From: Parastagonospora avenae f. sp. tritici 18332-5
Taxonomy: Eukaryota; Ascomycota; Dothideomycetes; Pleosporales; Phaeosphaeriaceae
Direction of reading: 5' to 3'
Length of the DNA stretch: 33,408 bases
Assembly (NCBI GenBank): GCA_022559985.1
Contig: JAFJTR010000155.1
Coordinates: 1 to 33,408 of the forward strand
Position numbers and translations under genes: made by a program. Below are positions 11,053-20,338 of this stretch, piece after piece; the stretch's first letter is position 1, and each line of letters starts with the position of its first letter. The notes under the pieces are model-generated. The model had not been told where the DNA came from, ran no database searches, and saw nothing but the letters and a program-made list of their open reading frames with translations.

Positions 11053-11592
11053 ATGCGATTACAAAATTTGCGAACGAAAATGGAGGACAACTACCCCCAA
11101 TTCTCCGCCAAGAAGATAGCTAGTACACTCGTGTATCTAGGTATGTCGCCTTCTGAGTTGCACATCAAACAAATTTTCCTCTTTCTACTTAGCCAGGCTG
11201 TTGGATATGCCGTCCAGAAGAATTTGGATAAGATGGACGCGCATCTTCGCACATCGTATGCACTTCATGTTGATGAGTTTGAGGACGCCATCTTCCAGCT
11301 AGCTACATTACGTGGGAGACAGAGCATTCTATCGTACTTTAAGGAAGAATACGCTGAGGATGTTCGACAACTTTGTCCCCAAACAGATCCTTTTGGAATC
11401 CTCGCGGACCGCAAGTACCAGCGAAGGTGGAGAAAGTCATGGTCCATGAGAATCAACGACAATTTCTGTCCAAACTTTCGATCGTGGTGGATACGCAGGG
11501 AAGAGTCAGACCTCAGCGAGTGGGAGATGCAAAAGATACTTGATCACGACGCACATGGGCTGATGGAATGGCTTATAAGCTATTCTGTTTGA
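11053..11592 (+). CDS. Unknown protein of 179 residues, possibly a gene's 3' end
   Basis: An intact frame from ATG 11053 to TGA 11592; the frame is also open further upstream to about 10966 without an ATG. The translation is rich in charged and aromatic residues (ILSYFKEEYAEDVRQLC, RRWRKSWSMRINDNF, FRSWWIRREESDLSEWE). It has no signal peptide or membrane segment and no domain I recognise. It overlaps the end of the previous gene in another frame, so it may be the last exon of a gene whose start is lost or spliced, or a separate gene. Confidence 0.45.
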   Translation: MRLQNLRTKMEDNYPQFSAKKIASTLVYLGMSPSELHIKQIFLFLLSQAVGYAVQKNLDKMDAHLRTSYALHVDEFEDAIFQLATLRGRQSILSYFKEEYAEDVRQLCPQTDPFGILADRKYQRRWRKSWSMRINDNFCPNFRSWWIRREESDLSEWEMQKILDHDAHGLMEWLISYSV

Positions 11593-11869
11593 AGACTGAA
11601 TAATCATATAGTGTCTTAATTTGTCACTATGTAGCGTGCATAGAACAGCTTGTGAACGCAGATGTATGTAAATGTGTAAGTTAGTACTCTAAGCCGCATC
11701 AATATCATGTACTAAACCTTGCATGTACACTTATCGCGTGTTTACTGGTAGGCCAACATTGATCCGCTTAGTAGAGTTCGACAATCCCTGCTTGCTGTGT
11801 GGCGCAACCTTAACTTAAAATGCGAAAATGGGGAGGCCGATTTCGCTAAGCACTGTATTTCAGATAGCT
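11593..11869. other. Intergenic, nothing recognised
   Basis: AT-moderate sequence downstream of the 11053 ORF, leading into the right inverted repeat copy. No ORF or motif stands out. Confidence 0.4.
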
Positions 11870-12088
11870 CGAAGCGTATCGAGTAAGCTTCCTAGCAGTA
11901 GATGGCTAGTCGCAAGAGCGGACTGAACCGCTCTATTCACAAGGTCAGCGATCACTCGCTTAGTTTTGCGTTAGCACAAACCAGGTAAGATTATATGCAG
12001 ACCCCTCTCTGTCAGACCGGGATATGTGTGTGTGTAAAAACATTTGGGGTGACACTGATTTCGGATAGGAATGTACAAACCATGGCAT
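11870..12088 (-). repeat. Right copy of the ~215 bp inverted repeat pair
   Basis: Reverse-complement match to 5028-5255 (see that entry). This copy reads TCTGCATATAATC in minus orientation where the left copy has TCTGCATAGAGTC, so a TATA-like box is present only here. Its end lies 17 bases before the start of the TPR gene, so it could supply that gene's upstream region. Confidence 0.7.
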
Positions 12089-12104
12089 AAGAGAGAAGTG
12101 CCGC

Positions 12105-12689
12105 ATGGGGAAGCGCGAACGCTGTGCCCTTTTTTTCCGGTTTCTGACCGAAGAGGCTTGGGAGTTTAAAGACGCAAGCAAATGGATGAAGGACCATGCG
12201 ACAACAAGGTGGATGACTACAATCATCCTTTTCAGAACGATTTTGCTCAGGGAGGGGCCTCAAAAAGCAAACGCTCTTGGCGAGGAACTTGCAGCGATGC
12301 AAGAGCGGAACGGGCGGCCAGAGGACGCGATAGAAATATTGGGGGCCATCTGGCAAGAACAAACCAAACATGGCAATATTCCCACCACCGCAGTTGAGAC
12401 AGGACTACGACTTGCTGCGATGCAACAGCAAGAAGGGCGACATGAGGAAGCGATAGAGATATTGGGGGACATCTGGCAAGAACACACCAATCGTGGCCTC
12501 ATTCCTGACGATACAGTCAAGCCAGGGCTCGCAAAGGACATGATTGAAAAATTGCGGGATATTCACCAACATAAGATGCGCCGCATCCGTGTCGGTATGC
12601 TCGAGTCAAGGCTACCACTTCGAGGCATGCAACCGCTGAACCAGAGAGTGTTGCAGAGTTCAAATCTGTACATCAACGGGGTCGTATAG
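12105..12689 (+). CDS. Small TPR-repeat protein (194 residues)
   Basis: The ATG at 12105 opens an intact frame. Two tandem 43-residue units of the kinesin-light-chain/fungal NLR type are clear: LAAMQERNGRPEDAIEIL and LAAMQQQEGRHEEAIEIL, each followed by a similar IWQEQT/IWQEHT helix and a loop. Such repeats mediate protein binding. In ascomycetes this kind of repeat often forms the C-terminal sensor of NB-TPR proteins; no nucleotide-binding domain precedes it here, so this may be a detached sensor fragment or a short independent gene. The repeats are also visible in the DNA as two similar 129 bp units. Confidence 0.6.
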   Translation: MGKRERCALFFRFLTEEAWEFKDASKWMKDHATTRWMTTIILFRTILLREGPQKANALGEELAAMQERNGRPEDAIEILGAIWQEQTKHGNIPTTAVETGLRLAAMQQQEGRHEEAIEILGDIWQEHTNRGLIPDDTVKPGLAKDMIEKLRDIHQHKMRRIRVGMLESRLPLRGMQPLNQRVLQSSNLYINGVV

Positions 12690-12710
12690 AACTAAGCGAA
12701 CGCGCAGAGG

Positions 12711-12780
12711 TTGCCCCCAGGGGAGAAAAGAAGCTTAGACTGAGATGTGCTACTGGAGAAACGCTTGCCCCCGGGGGCAA
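12711..12780. repeat. GC-rich palindromes after the TPR gene
   Basis: TTGCCCCCGGGGGCAA at 12765-12780 is a perfect 16 bp palindrome. A near copy, TTGCCCCCAGGGG, begins at 12711 just after the TPR stop codon. They could form small stem-loops or be binding sites; no function is known. Confidence 0.5.
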
Positions 12781-12912
12781 AGGCTAGCCTGCATGTTCCT
12801 ACAAAGATACTTGCAGAAGCGGATGGTAACACGACGAACGGACATCGGCCCCTATCCCAGGGCGCTAAAGACACTCAGCCCTAAAGATACTGTTAAATTT
12901 GATGGATGGGAT

Positions 12913-13005
12913 GATGTGTCTTGATTGATTGTGCTCCTACTACGTGTTCCGTTTTTCTTCGTGTTGTTACACCCGAGCTTTGTGTTACTCGGCTATCCCT
13001 AATCG
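12913..13005 (-). repeat. Fragment related to the 189 bp copia LTR at 17244-17432
   Basis: The segment around GTGTTGTTACACCCGAGC, TGTGTTACTCGGCTATCCC parallels GTGTTGTTACACGCGAGC, TGTGTTACTTGACTATCCC inside the LTR at 17.35 kb. It also begins with TTGATTGATTG like that LTR. It is an old partial copy without clear ends. Confidence 0.55.
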
Positions 13006-13162
13006 TGAAGACAGTAACGCGCGAAACCTGCTATCCGTCACCCTCATAGAGCAAAGCCTCGAACTAATCTGACAGATACATGGCCAAATGTACCCAGCTC
13101 TGCCTGTAATTCTTGCAGCTTTAATTGGCTCGCATAAGTCGTGTTAGCCTGTGCTTACCCTG

Positions 13163-13520
13163 TGTTAAAACCTATGAAGTAGCTAAGCAGAGGGAAGCTG
13201 GCTCGAAGGGCTCAAGTTGGTTTTCGCGGATGAGAGATGTTGGCACTGGATACGGAGGTGGGGCGTACTAAGACAGTAAGAGGGTGCTTCTGTAAAGAGT
13301 ACAATGTATTGAGTAACTTGAAATACTGTTCGATAGCCCTGAGGTTCCTGCTCCTATGAGCATGTACTTGGCTATCTAGCCTATTTGGGCTTAGCCTGTT
13401 TCCACCTCCATATGCTCCTACTCTGTACCGTAGCAAACACAATACAACAACTCATACAGTCCATCAAATACGAAGTTGAAGACAATGAACGATAGGCGTT
13501 CATTGCTGAAATCTATATAC
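13163..13520 (+). repeat. LTR-family copy A, interrupted by a younger insertion
   Basis: It starts TGTTAAAACCTAT and contains GGGCTCAAGTTGG, TTTTCGCGGATGA, TACTAAGACAGTAAGAGGG and TGTAAAGAGTACAAT, shared with copies B (19570-19726) and C (19840-20062). After TAACTTGAAATAC the family sequence breaks for 140 bases and resumes at 13467 with AATACGAAGTTGAAGAC. A TATA-like TCTATATA lies at 13512-13519, as in copy C. It points towards the HET gene at 14155. Confidence 0.75.
13327..13466 (+). mobile_element. Solo LTR (140 bp) with a perfect 5 bp target duplication
   Basis: The insert begins TGTTCGATAGCC and ends ACAGTCCATCA, giving TG...CA ends. It is flanked on both sides by AATAC (13322-13326 and 13467-13471). 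It sits inside LTR copy A, whose sequence is continuous when the insert and one AATAC are removed, as comparison with copy C and the short piece at 20929 shows. This is the expected product of LTR-LTR recombination of a retrotransposon. Orientation is not certain. Confidence 0.75.
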
Positions 13521-14154
13521 TAAGAGATCCTACCATCCTGTTCAGTCATACCATCCGGGATGGTTCGCTTGGCGGGATGGTGTGTCACGTGACCGGGGAA
13601 CACAGCCCCGCTTATCCTTGTCCTTTGTTGGTTCTCGTTGTTGCCAAAGAGTCCCAACTCCTTGATCGTAACAGCGGACTAGAAGCGCTCAGGTGTTGTG
13701 ATAGTAGCCTTCAGCCTTAGAGCGCGCCTCCGCAACCTCATTTTCTGCTCGCTCGGCCTATCCCGGCTTTCAAATCGATTAGTAATGCGCAACACATGTT
13801 AGCTCCATTACGGCCCTCTGAGAGGCCTATCTTCGACGAATAAAACCTAATCATTGCCGGTCAGCAACTGCCCATGTACGGTTGTGCTACGTGCATAGCG
13901 TATTTTCCGGTCACATGTGCTTAGCACTAGCTGACTGCAAAGATCTGTTCACTGTATAGCACCTGATTCACGAAAATTTGCTGTTCAATGACTCTATGCT
14001 GTCGTGACTACTGGGTAGCAGCGTAGTAGTCTGTTTGTGTATAGCCTACAAGAATTTCAGTATTTCGCGTGAGCCACTGTTCTTTGCCCCACTTTTGTAT
14101 CCAACGCTGACAGCACCTTCAGCCTGCTAGCTGTTCACCTCCTTCATAGGTGCA
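13521..14154 (+). promoter_or_regulatory. Intergenic region upstream of the HET gene
   Basis: No ORF. It includes nested inverted motifs: ACCATCC at 13532 and 13550, GGATGGT at 13558 and 13575, forming a possible two-level hairpin. The 30 bases before the ATG at 14155 are pyrimidine-rich, as is common in fungal 5' UTRs. Confidence 0.35.
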
Positions 14155-16575
14155 ATGTCTCCTCTTCGAAACATAATCGTCCGAGGGTTACCATACCCTG
14201 AAGATTCTACCCTGGGTTGGGCTTCTGTCAACAAAAGCCCTTATTTCTGCTCAACTTGTTGCAACCTATACGCTGGATGCACGCTTAGCCTTATGCCACG
14301 TCGGGATATCTACATGTTCGAGACAGAATCATCATTCGAGAACATTGAAGATGCCAAGAGAAACGGAACATACGATGACGTGGAGCCAGTGCCCGTGTGG
14401 GCGAAAGAGAGCCGCACTGACTACACTTCATGGGCGTTTTCAGCTCCAATGCCTGACCTAATGCACAAAGCTGAAGAGGGATGCCCATCATGTGCTGTCA
14501 TTGTCACAGGAGTGATGTCGTTCTGCAAAGAAGAACTATCTCATGTCAGATCAGACATCGAAATCAGAATTACCTTCTGCAAAGGAAACCTACTCCGAGC
14601 TTCAGTGTGGTCGACAGGCTTCAACAGCTACACAGAGATGTCCGATAACGATCTCGATATATGGGGAGAACAAAGCTATAGGTTGTGCGAGAGTGAGCTC
14701 ATTAACATGATCGAGTTTTACACTCTTCCGGGTAAGCTGTAGACATTACTAAATAACGACTTTGACTAAATTACTAAAGAAAAACCATGCCCTTGGCCCA
14801 CGATTGGTCCATCGACGAAGTGGACAGATCCAGTAAACAACACTATATTGGGTCACGGGGGATTGACGAGCCACATACCTACGGATCTCAGTGTTTCTGA
14901 GGTAGTGAAACTCGTTAAGAGTTGGCAGGGCCGATGTGCTACTATGCATCCGATCTGCGAAGAACTTATTAGTAAACACCGCAGCCTAACGCCTAAAAGG
15001 CTCATTGATGTTGGCAAAGCTGATAATCAGAGCATCCGCATTATTCATCCGGGTGATGCAGAGTCAGAAATGACGGTCTTATACGTGGCACTGTCTCATT
15101 GCTGGGGCGGGCATCAGCTTCTCGTCTCTACAAAGACTACCATCGAGGCTCTGAAACAGCAGATACCATGGGAAGAACTTCCTCGAACGTTTCGAGATGC
15201 CATATCTGTAACGCGATGCCTTGGTATTCGCTACATATGGATCGATTCCTTGTGTATTGTTCAGAATGACATCCTAGATTGGGAAACAGAAGCTGCGAAG
15301 ATGGGAACGATATACAGCAACGCTGAACTCGTCATCAGCGCCACTGCGTCTCTAGACGGAACTGGAGGCCTCATATTCCCCAGACCTACACAATTGTCTA
15401 TAGCAGGACTTGATCAAAGAGGCCTTCCGTTCCAGATATTTGCAAGGGAAATGCTTCCTCATGACAGGTTTAATTGGGAGGGTTCCATCGCAGGACTACG
15501 AACATCCAACACAAGATCTGAGAATGTACCAAGAGTCGACCCAGATTACCCTCTTCTTACAAGAGCTTGGTGCTTCCAAGAACGTCTGCTTGGATCTAGG
15601 GTGCTACATTTCACAAAGTACGAGGTCGTGTATGAATGCCTGACAGGGTTGAACTGCGAATGTGGTTCGATGACGGACTTTCCCGAACCCTGGATGCTTC
15701 CACTGCGGCGCCATGCAGCCTCTGGATCACAGCACACGCAAAGAGTACTGTCACTGTCCCTTGAAATCGACCAACCCACATTAGGTTTGTTTCCTGAATA
15801 TGTCGTTAAAAAACCAATGCGTCAAAACCTAAAGACTGACAAAGTCGATATTCTATGGGATTGGCGCATTCTGGTCGGGGATTACTCTAGCAAGTCAATC
15901 ACAAGGTCATCAGACTGGCTGCCAGCGCTCTCCGGAATAGCCAGTAGATACCATTGTAGCGACACAGGGTCTTATCTCGCAGGAATGTGGAGCCGGGACC
16001 TGCTCCGGTGCCTTTTGTGGAAGGTAGCCATGGACGCCCCTGAGCGGGAGCAAGACCCAGATTACATTGCACCGAGTTGGAGCTGGGCAAGTGTACGACG
16101 CTCAGTGACTTGGCTAGGTCGTGGGTCCTTAGGCTCAACCTTTTTTGTCGAGATCGATCTGCGTAAATCAGGCACTTCGCTGAAGACTGAAGATCGGTTC
16201 GGCGCAGTGATGGGCGGGTGGTTGTACGTAACGGGCTTTGTTGCAGAAGCTGTGTTTGTCGGGACAACGCAAGTGAGTTTTGGCAGATCGATAGGGCGAA
16301 TAAATGTTGGAGGCAAAGGGATTTCCTTTTGGCTCGACGATCAACAACGGCTTGCGAAGCTGGACTCACACGAAGTGTTCTTGCTGAAGTTCTGCCTGGA
16401 TGTTGGATTCGAGCGCTTTCTAGTGCTAAGTCACGCGCCTGATCCAGAGCTAGCCAGGTTGCCACCAGAGGTGCTAGGGTTTCCATTGATATGCTGGAGG
16501 ATCGGAATAGTAGATATGATGGACAAAGACATCGAGCTTCCAGAGATGACGAAAGTATCTATGTACATAGTGTGA
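14155..16575 (+). CDS. HET-domain protein, intact, two exons (790 residues)
   Basis: HET-domain proteins (PF06985) act in heterokaryon incompatibility and regulated cell death; the partner is unknown here. Exon 1 is 14155-14731, a 48 bp intron (GTAAGC...AAAG) spans 14732-14779, and exon 2 is 14780-16575; the junction keeps the frame (LPE-KPCPWP). A CTAA-type branch sequence lies just before the acceptor. The N-terminal part has a Cys cluster (CSTCC, then C) and CPSC. The HET core begins near residue 293 with LYVALSHCWGG, followed by IRYIWIDSLCIVQND, TIYSNAELVISATAS and, further on, LTRAWCFQERLLGSRVLHF. The C-terminal part includes YIAPSWSWASV, typical of this family. No stop interrupts it, in contrast with the NLR. 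It stands alone between repeats. Confidence 0.92.
14732..14779 (+). other. Intron of the HET-domain gene (48 bp)
   Basis: Donor GTAAGC, branch-like GACTAAATTACTAA, acceptor AAAG. Reading through it would hit a TAG within four codons, and splicing restores a frame open to 16575. Confidence 0.85.
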
Positions 16576-17243
16576 GGATTACTAAATAGATTAATGCATA
16601 GTGTCAGATAGAAGGCGTCGGAGCAATGGGTTAGGCAATCAACCTGCCAAGAAAGGCGCAGGGGCCTCCACCGAACGCGAATAAGACGCTGTGCACACCT
16701 CTTAGAAAGCAGAAACAACACGACACACACAAGCATCAATAACCATCATTTTCTATCCAACATCTCATCTTATCTGACATAAGCAATAGCTTAGCGGAGA
16801 TGAAGCCGGGAAGCGGAGGAGAGATCCGGGACTTATGATCAGACTTATCAACAATCCGTCCGTTTCCCGTTAACGGATTGATCGGCCTGACACGTGATCA
16901 GTCTGTTCAATTCAAGCCGGACTACCTAAAATTTGCAGGCCGTTCAAGCTGAGGGTGAAGGCCTGATTGAACGGCTTGAAAGGCCTAATAGTGAAATTGT
17001 GAGCGCTTCTTTAGATGCGAGCAACCCACTATCAGCTAAGGCAGCCAATCGAGAGCTATAAGCGCTGTGTCGGCCGTGGGGTCTCCCGCACGGGCCGGTA
17101 CTGTTTGCCCCAGGTTCCACCGCATGTTTGCTCTCACGCACTTCCCCATTGGGACTAGTGCGTGCTCCATTCAGTACATAGGCCTCTCTATCCCATAGCC
17201 TAATACTACATGATTCTCCCCAACCTTGACGCTTGACACGCTG
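16576..17243. other. Intergenic with a cluster of short inverted repeats
   Basis: No gene. Between 16850 and 16980 there are several perfect short inverted pairs: CAATCCGT/ACGGATTG, TTCAAGCCG (16911) with CGGCTTGAA (16972), and GCCGTTCAA (16939) with TTGAACGGC (16967). They could be a decayed small DNA element or regulatory sites. The rest, up to the LTR at 17244, shows nothing I recognise. Confidence 0.35.
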
Positions 17244-17690
17244 TGTTGACACGGCAAAGGTATGGGGTCGAATCAAGTAACGGTCGTTGCAACGAGTTGA
17301 GTAGATGATTGATTGATTCTCTGCTATCTCTATGCGCGTTGGATTTTGACTGTTCGTGGTGTTGTTACACGCGAGCTCTGTGTTACTTGACTATCCCACA
17401 TCGATACTGTACGTTAGACATGGCTCCCAACACTGGCTATCTTTCTTTTTTGTTAGTGGTTAGTGTTGTTGTCGGGAATCATGGCCCGGTTGTTATCTCG
17501 ATCAACCCATCTCTGGACACGGAGCTCTAGCTCGTTAGTGGTGATAAGCTGCTCTATCGAGGTGTTGGCAGCTGCCTTTGTCATGGCGTCTGCTGGGTTG
17601 TCGCGTCTATCGATCCAACGGATATCTGTGAGGTCACCTCTCTCGTAACCTTCACGGATAGCCATGATATCAATCATGAGGCGCATCTAT
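17244..17690 (-). mobile_element. copia 3' end remnant (LTR plus RNase H tail)
   Basis: Minus-strand order is the RNase H C-terminus (17686-17453: DLTDIRWIDRRDNPADAMTK) and then an LTR of 189 bp (17432-17244) with CCAACA/TGTTGACACGG borders. Both parts have counterparts in the element at 31442-33408. The coding tail is cut at 17690, exactly where the Fot1-type terminus starts after a TA, so the DNA transposon probably inserted here. Confidence 0.8.
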
Positions 17691-18120
17691 CATTAATGGG
17701 CGACACGATTAAAGTGTTTGGGGGTTTAATCGGCTGAGAAACCCTAAAAATGTAACGTTTAATTAGATACGCAGAGGGAACCTAACTAATTAAAGTGTAA
17801 GACACGTCTAATTCTGCTGCAACTTCACAGTCTAGTGCAGAAAACTCTGCTACATCGATTGCACCCATTTTTACCAAAATCTAACTACGGCGTATTAAGT
17901 TATATAATAAAACGTAGCTAGGTTATAGTGTTTATTAGGGTTAGCTGTGCACGCAGCAGGGCTAGGGGTTTTGAATACTATTAACACTATCAGAGAGCAG
18001 TCTATCGTTAATGGGTGACGGAACTAATACGGATTCTGACATTAGTTCCCTGAGAAACTCTAAATGTTTAGAGATTAGTTCTAGGTTCGCAAAAAGTAGT
18101 AGAACTAATCCTAGTGTCCG
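17688..18120 (+). repeat. Two direct copies of a Fot1/pogo-type terminus
   Basis: TCTATCATTAATGGGCGAC (17686) and TCTATCGTTAATGGGTGAC (18001) each follow a TA-bearing CTA and are followed by a short hairpin and CTGAGAAAC.CTAAA. Tc1/mariner-superfamily elements insert at TA. The second copy may be a nested insertion of a related element, since the broken transposase lies downstream. No opposite terminus was found in the window. Confidence 0.55.
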
Positions 18121-18469
18121 TACATAGCAATCCTCATTATCACGTGAGCTGCTGATGCATAGGCCTGCAGGCCTGTGCGCGGCAGAACTGTATATGAACG
18201 CGTTCGTACGATAGATAGAACATCATTAATCTGCAACAATATACATTCGTAACTTGATCAACCCCATCGTACAATATTGTACACCCACTTACTGCACCTA
18301 TCGCGCTGCAGACGAAGTGCTACTAACACAAACCATTTTAAGTTAACTTGCAACAACTGTACTGTAACGTGGTTTAGGTACAAGCGAGCGCCGCGTACAA
18401 GCGAGGCCGCACCCCACTAAGTTTGCGCACCGCTTTGATCTCAACGTTCAATGGCCTAACGCAGCGCTG
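18121..18469. other. Non-coding part upstream of the transposase relic
   Basis: AT-rich sequence between the Fot1-type terminus and the transposase frame. It contains a GTACAATATTGTAC palindrome near 18269 and a tandem pair ACAAGCGAG around 18380-18404. Probably the element's 5' untranslated region. Confidence 0.35.
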
Positions 18470-19270
18470 CCCATTCAGCTTCAAATGAAGCAGACGTTCA
18501 GCTTGCTATCTCATCTATTCATTCTTGTCAAACACAGAGCAATCGCAGTGCTGCTGTTATCTATGTGATGCCTGAACGAAGGATCCGCCGCCGACGCGCT
18601 GGCAACCCTGCCTGAGGCGATTGCCAGCCCAACTCAAAGAAGCTTACCCAGCAAGAGGAGGAGGCGATAGTAGATTATATACTAGATCCGGACACACGTG
18701 GGTTTTCGCCTACGTACGCTGCTGTACGTGATATGGCTGATAAGTTGCTTGCTGCGCGTGGCGCAGGTCAGGTTGGCGTCCACTGGCCGCGCAACTTTGT
18801 CAAGCGTACAGACAGTCTTACAACACGATTTAATCGAGCCTACGATAGGCAGAGAGCTCTATGCGAGGATCTAGTCTTGATCCGGAGCTAGTTTGAGCTT
18901 GTAGAGCAGACAAAGGCAAAGTACTTCGACGAAGCTGGCTTTATGATAGACAAGATAACGACCTAGCTTATCGTGACAGGATCAGAGGGGAGAAGCCGGC
19001 CAAAGGCTATACAGCCTGGCAATCGCGAGTGGACGACGGTGATCCAAGGAATCAACGCTGCTGGCTGGGCTATCCCACCGTTCATTATCTTTGCTGGCCA
19101 GCACCACCTGTCTGCCAAGTACGAGGAGGATATCCCGCGTGACTGGGCTATCGCTTTAGGCGATAATGGCTGGATAACTAACGAGATAGGGGTTGAGTGA
19201 CTGAAGCACTTCATCAAGCATACAGAGAGCAAGGTAGTTGGCGCGCGTCGGCTGCTCATCCTTGATGGTC
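18470..19270 (+). pseudogene. Fot1/pogo-type DDE transposase, broken and truncated
   Basis: One frame runs from the helix-turn-helix region (SNRSAAVIYVMPERRIRRR) through LTQQEEEAIVDYIL, VHWPRNFVKR and TTRFNRAYDRQRAL to the DDE core. The core shows FDEAGFMI (first acidic residue), QPGNREWTTVIQGINAAG, GWAIPPFIIFAGQHH, GDNGWITNEIG and LLILDGH (second acidic residue). In-frame stops lie at 18613 (TGA), 18889 (TAG), 18964 (TAG) and 19198 (TGA). At least two are at Trp positions of the family. About ten residues just before FDEAGF appear deleted. The relic ends abruptly after LDGH at 19270, before the third acidic residue, where an unrelated ORF starts. Confidence 0.85.
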
Positions 19271-19522
19271 ATGTCCACAAAGAAATTTACAGAGGTGACA
19301 GCAGAAGAGTTTCGTAAATTGGGTAATAACAGCGAAACGCCTGAGGATTCCTATGAGAGTTCTTCCGAGGCTACACTGTGCGACTTTCCAGAAGAACCCG
19401 GCAGCCCTCCTGAAAGCCCTGTCGACGAAATTTCTTTGGACGCTGCTTTCCACTTAATGTTAAAAAAATTAAATAAGATTGAGGAGATCTTATGTCGTAT
19501 ATGTCGCGTATTAGAGGACTAG
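19271..19522 (+). CDS. Small acidic protein of unknown origin (83 residues)
   Basis: An ATG at 19271 begins an intact frame ending in TAG at 19522. The protein starts MSTKKFTEVTAEEFRKLG, has an acidic Ser/Pro/Glu-rich middle (SETPEDSYESSSEA, EEPGSPPESP) and ends in an amphipathic helix with two CxxC-spaced Cys (LNKIEEILCRICRVLED) that could dimerise. No signal peptide. It begins exactly where the broken transposase stops matching and lies just upstream of LTR copy B. Unlike its neighbours it has no stop. I do not recognise it; it could be captured host sequence, an inserted foreign piece, or chance. Confidence 0.4.
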   Translation: MSTKKFTEVTAEEFRKLGNNSETPEDSYESSSEATLCDFPEEPGSPPESPVDEISLDAAFHLMLKKLNKIEEILCRICRVLED

Positions 19523-19569
19523 TTGCTGTAAGATTGCAGGTGTTGCGCGTCATCATCTTCATGACCAGG

Positions 19570-19726
19570 AATACATTGTACTCTTTACAGAAGCTTCCTC
19601 TTACTGTCTTAGTATGTACAAGCCCTACCTCCGCATCCAGTGCACTTTTTCACCCCGCCCGCGAAAACCAACTTGAGCCCTTCAACACCGGCTATCTTAT
19701 TGTTAGCTACTTGATAGGTTTTAACA
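19570..19726 (-). repeat. LTR-family copy B (truncated)
   Basis: In minus orientation it starts TGTTAAAACCTATCAAGTAG and continues through GATAGCCGGTGTTGAAGGG, CTCAAGTTGGTTTTCGCGG and TACTAAGACAGTAAGAGG to AGTACAATGTATT, where family similarity stops. It is inverted relative to copy C, 113 bases away. Confidence 0.75.
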
Positions 19727-19839
19727 TCATCCTTGTGTTCTTATTAGCTGATCTCGGTCTACAGGGCTTCTCGTTGCATAATGACGAATGTCAACCTTAA
19801 TTTAACCTATAGCTACCCAATACTAGCGCAGAAGTGTGG

Positions 19840-20062
19840 TAATCAAGTAGCTAACAATTAGATAGCCGGTGTTGAAGGGCTCAAGTTGATTTTCGCGGAT
19901 GAAGTGAAGTAGCACTGGATATGGAGGTTCGGGCGTACTAAGACAGTAAGAGGGCGCTTCTGTAAAGAGTACAATCTATTAGGTAACTTGAAGTACGAAG
20001 GTAAGTTCGTGAACGAAGTTGAAGACACTGAAACATAAGGGTTCTGAGTCTTCTCTATATAC
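19840..20062 (+). repeat. LTR-family copy C with TATA-like box
   Basis: From AATCAAGTAGCTAACAA through GGTGTTGAAGGGCTCAAG, GCGTACTAAGACAGTAAG and TGTAAAGAGTACAATC to GAAGTTGAAGACACTGAAAC and TCTATATAC (20054-20062). The last two elements are shared with copy A. The box points towards the secreted-protein gene at 20339. A 30-base scrap of the same family (GTAACTTGAAATACGAAGTT, 20929-20948) lies just past that gene in the same orientation. Confidence 0.75.
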
Positions 20063-20338
20063 TGGTGCTGTCCCATATGTCCTTCGTTGTTCCACCTTGT
20101 CCCGCGCGTGGGACTTTGCGAGACTTCGTGGAATTCTATGGGACACACGTGATTTTTCCCATGGTGGCTTTCCGCCAAGACCGTGGGATCACGTACCCTG
20201 CGGGGTGGCGTCATCTATTGGTCCTTATATGCTGACCCTCACGCTGACCCTTCCCCGGTCAGCATTCTGCCTTCCTACATAGACTGCCGTGCCCCCTTCC
20301 TACAGGTTCGTAACATTCACACGTTAGAAAACGACATA

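Noticed and set aside
5028..12088. A complete DNA transposon with 215 bp terminal inverted repeats
   Set aside because: No transposase inside, no target duplication seen and the repeats are about 20 percent diverged; kept only as an inverted pair.
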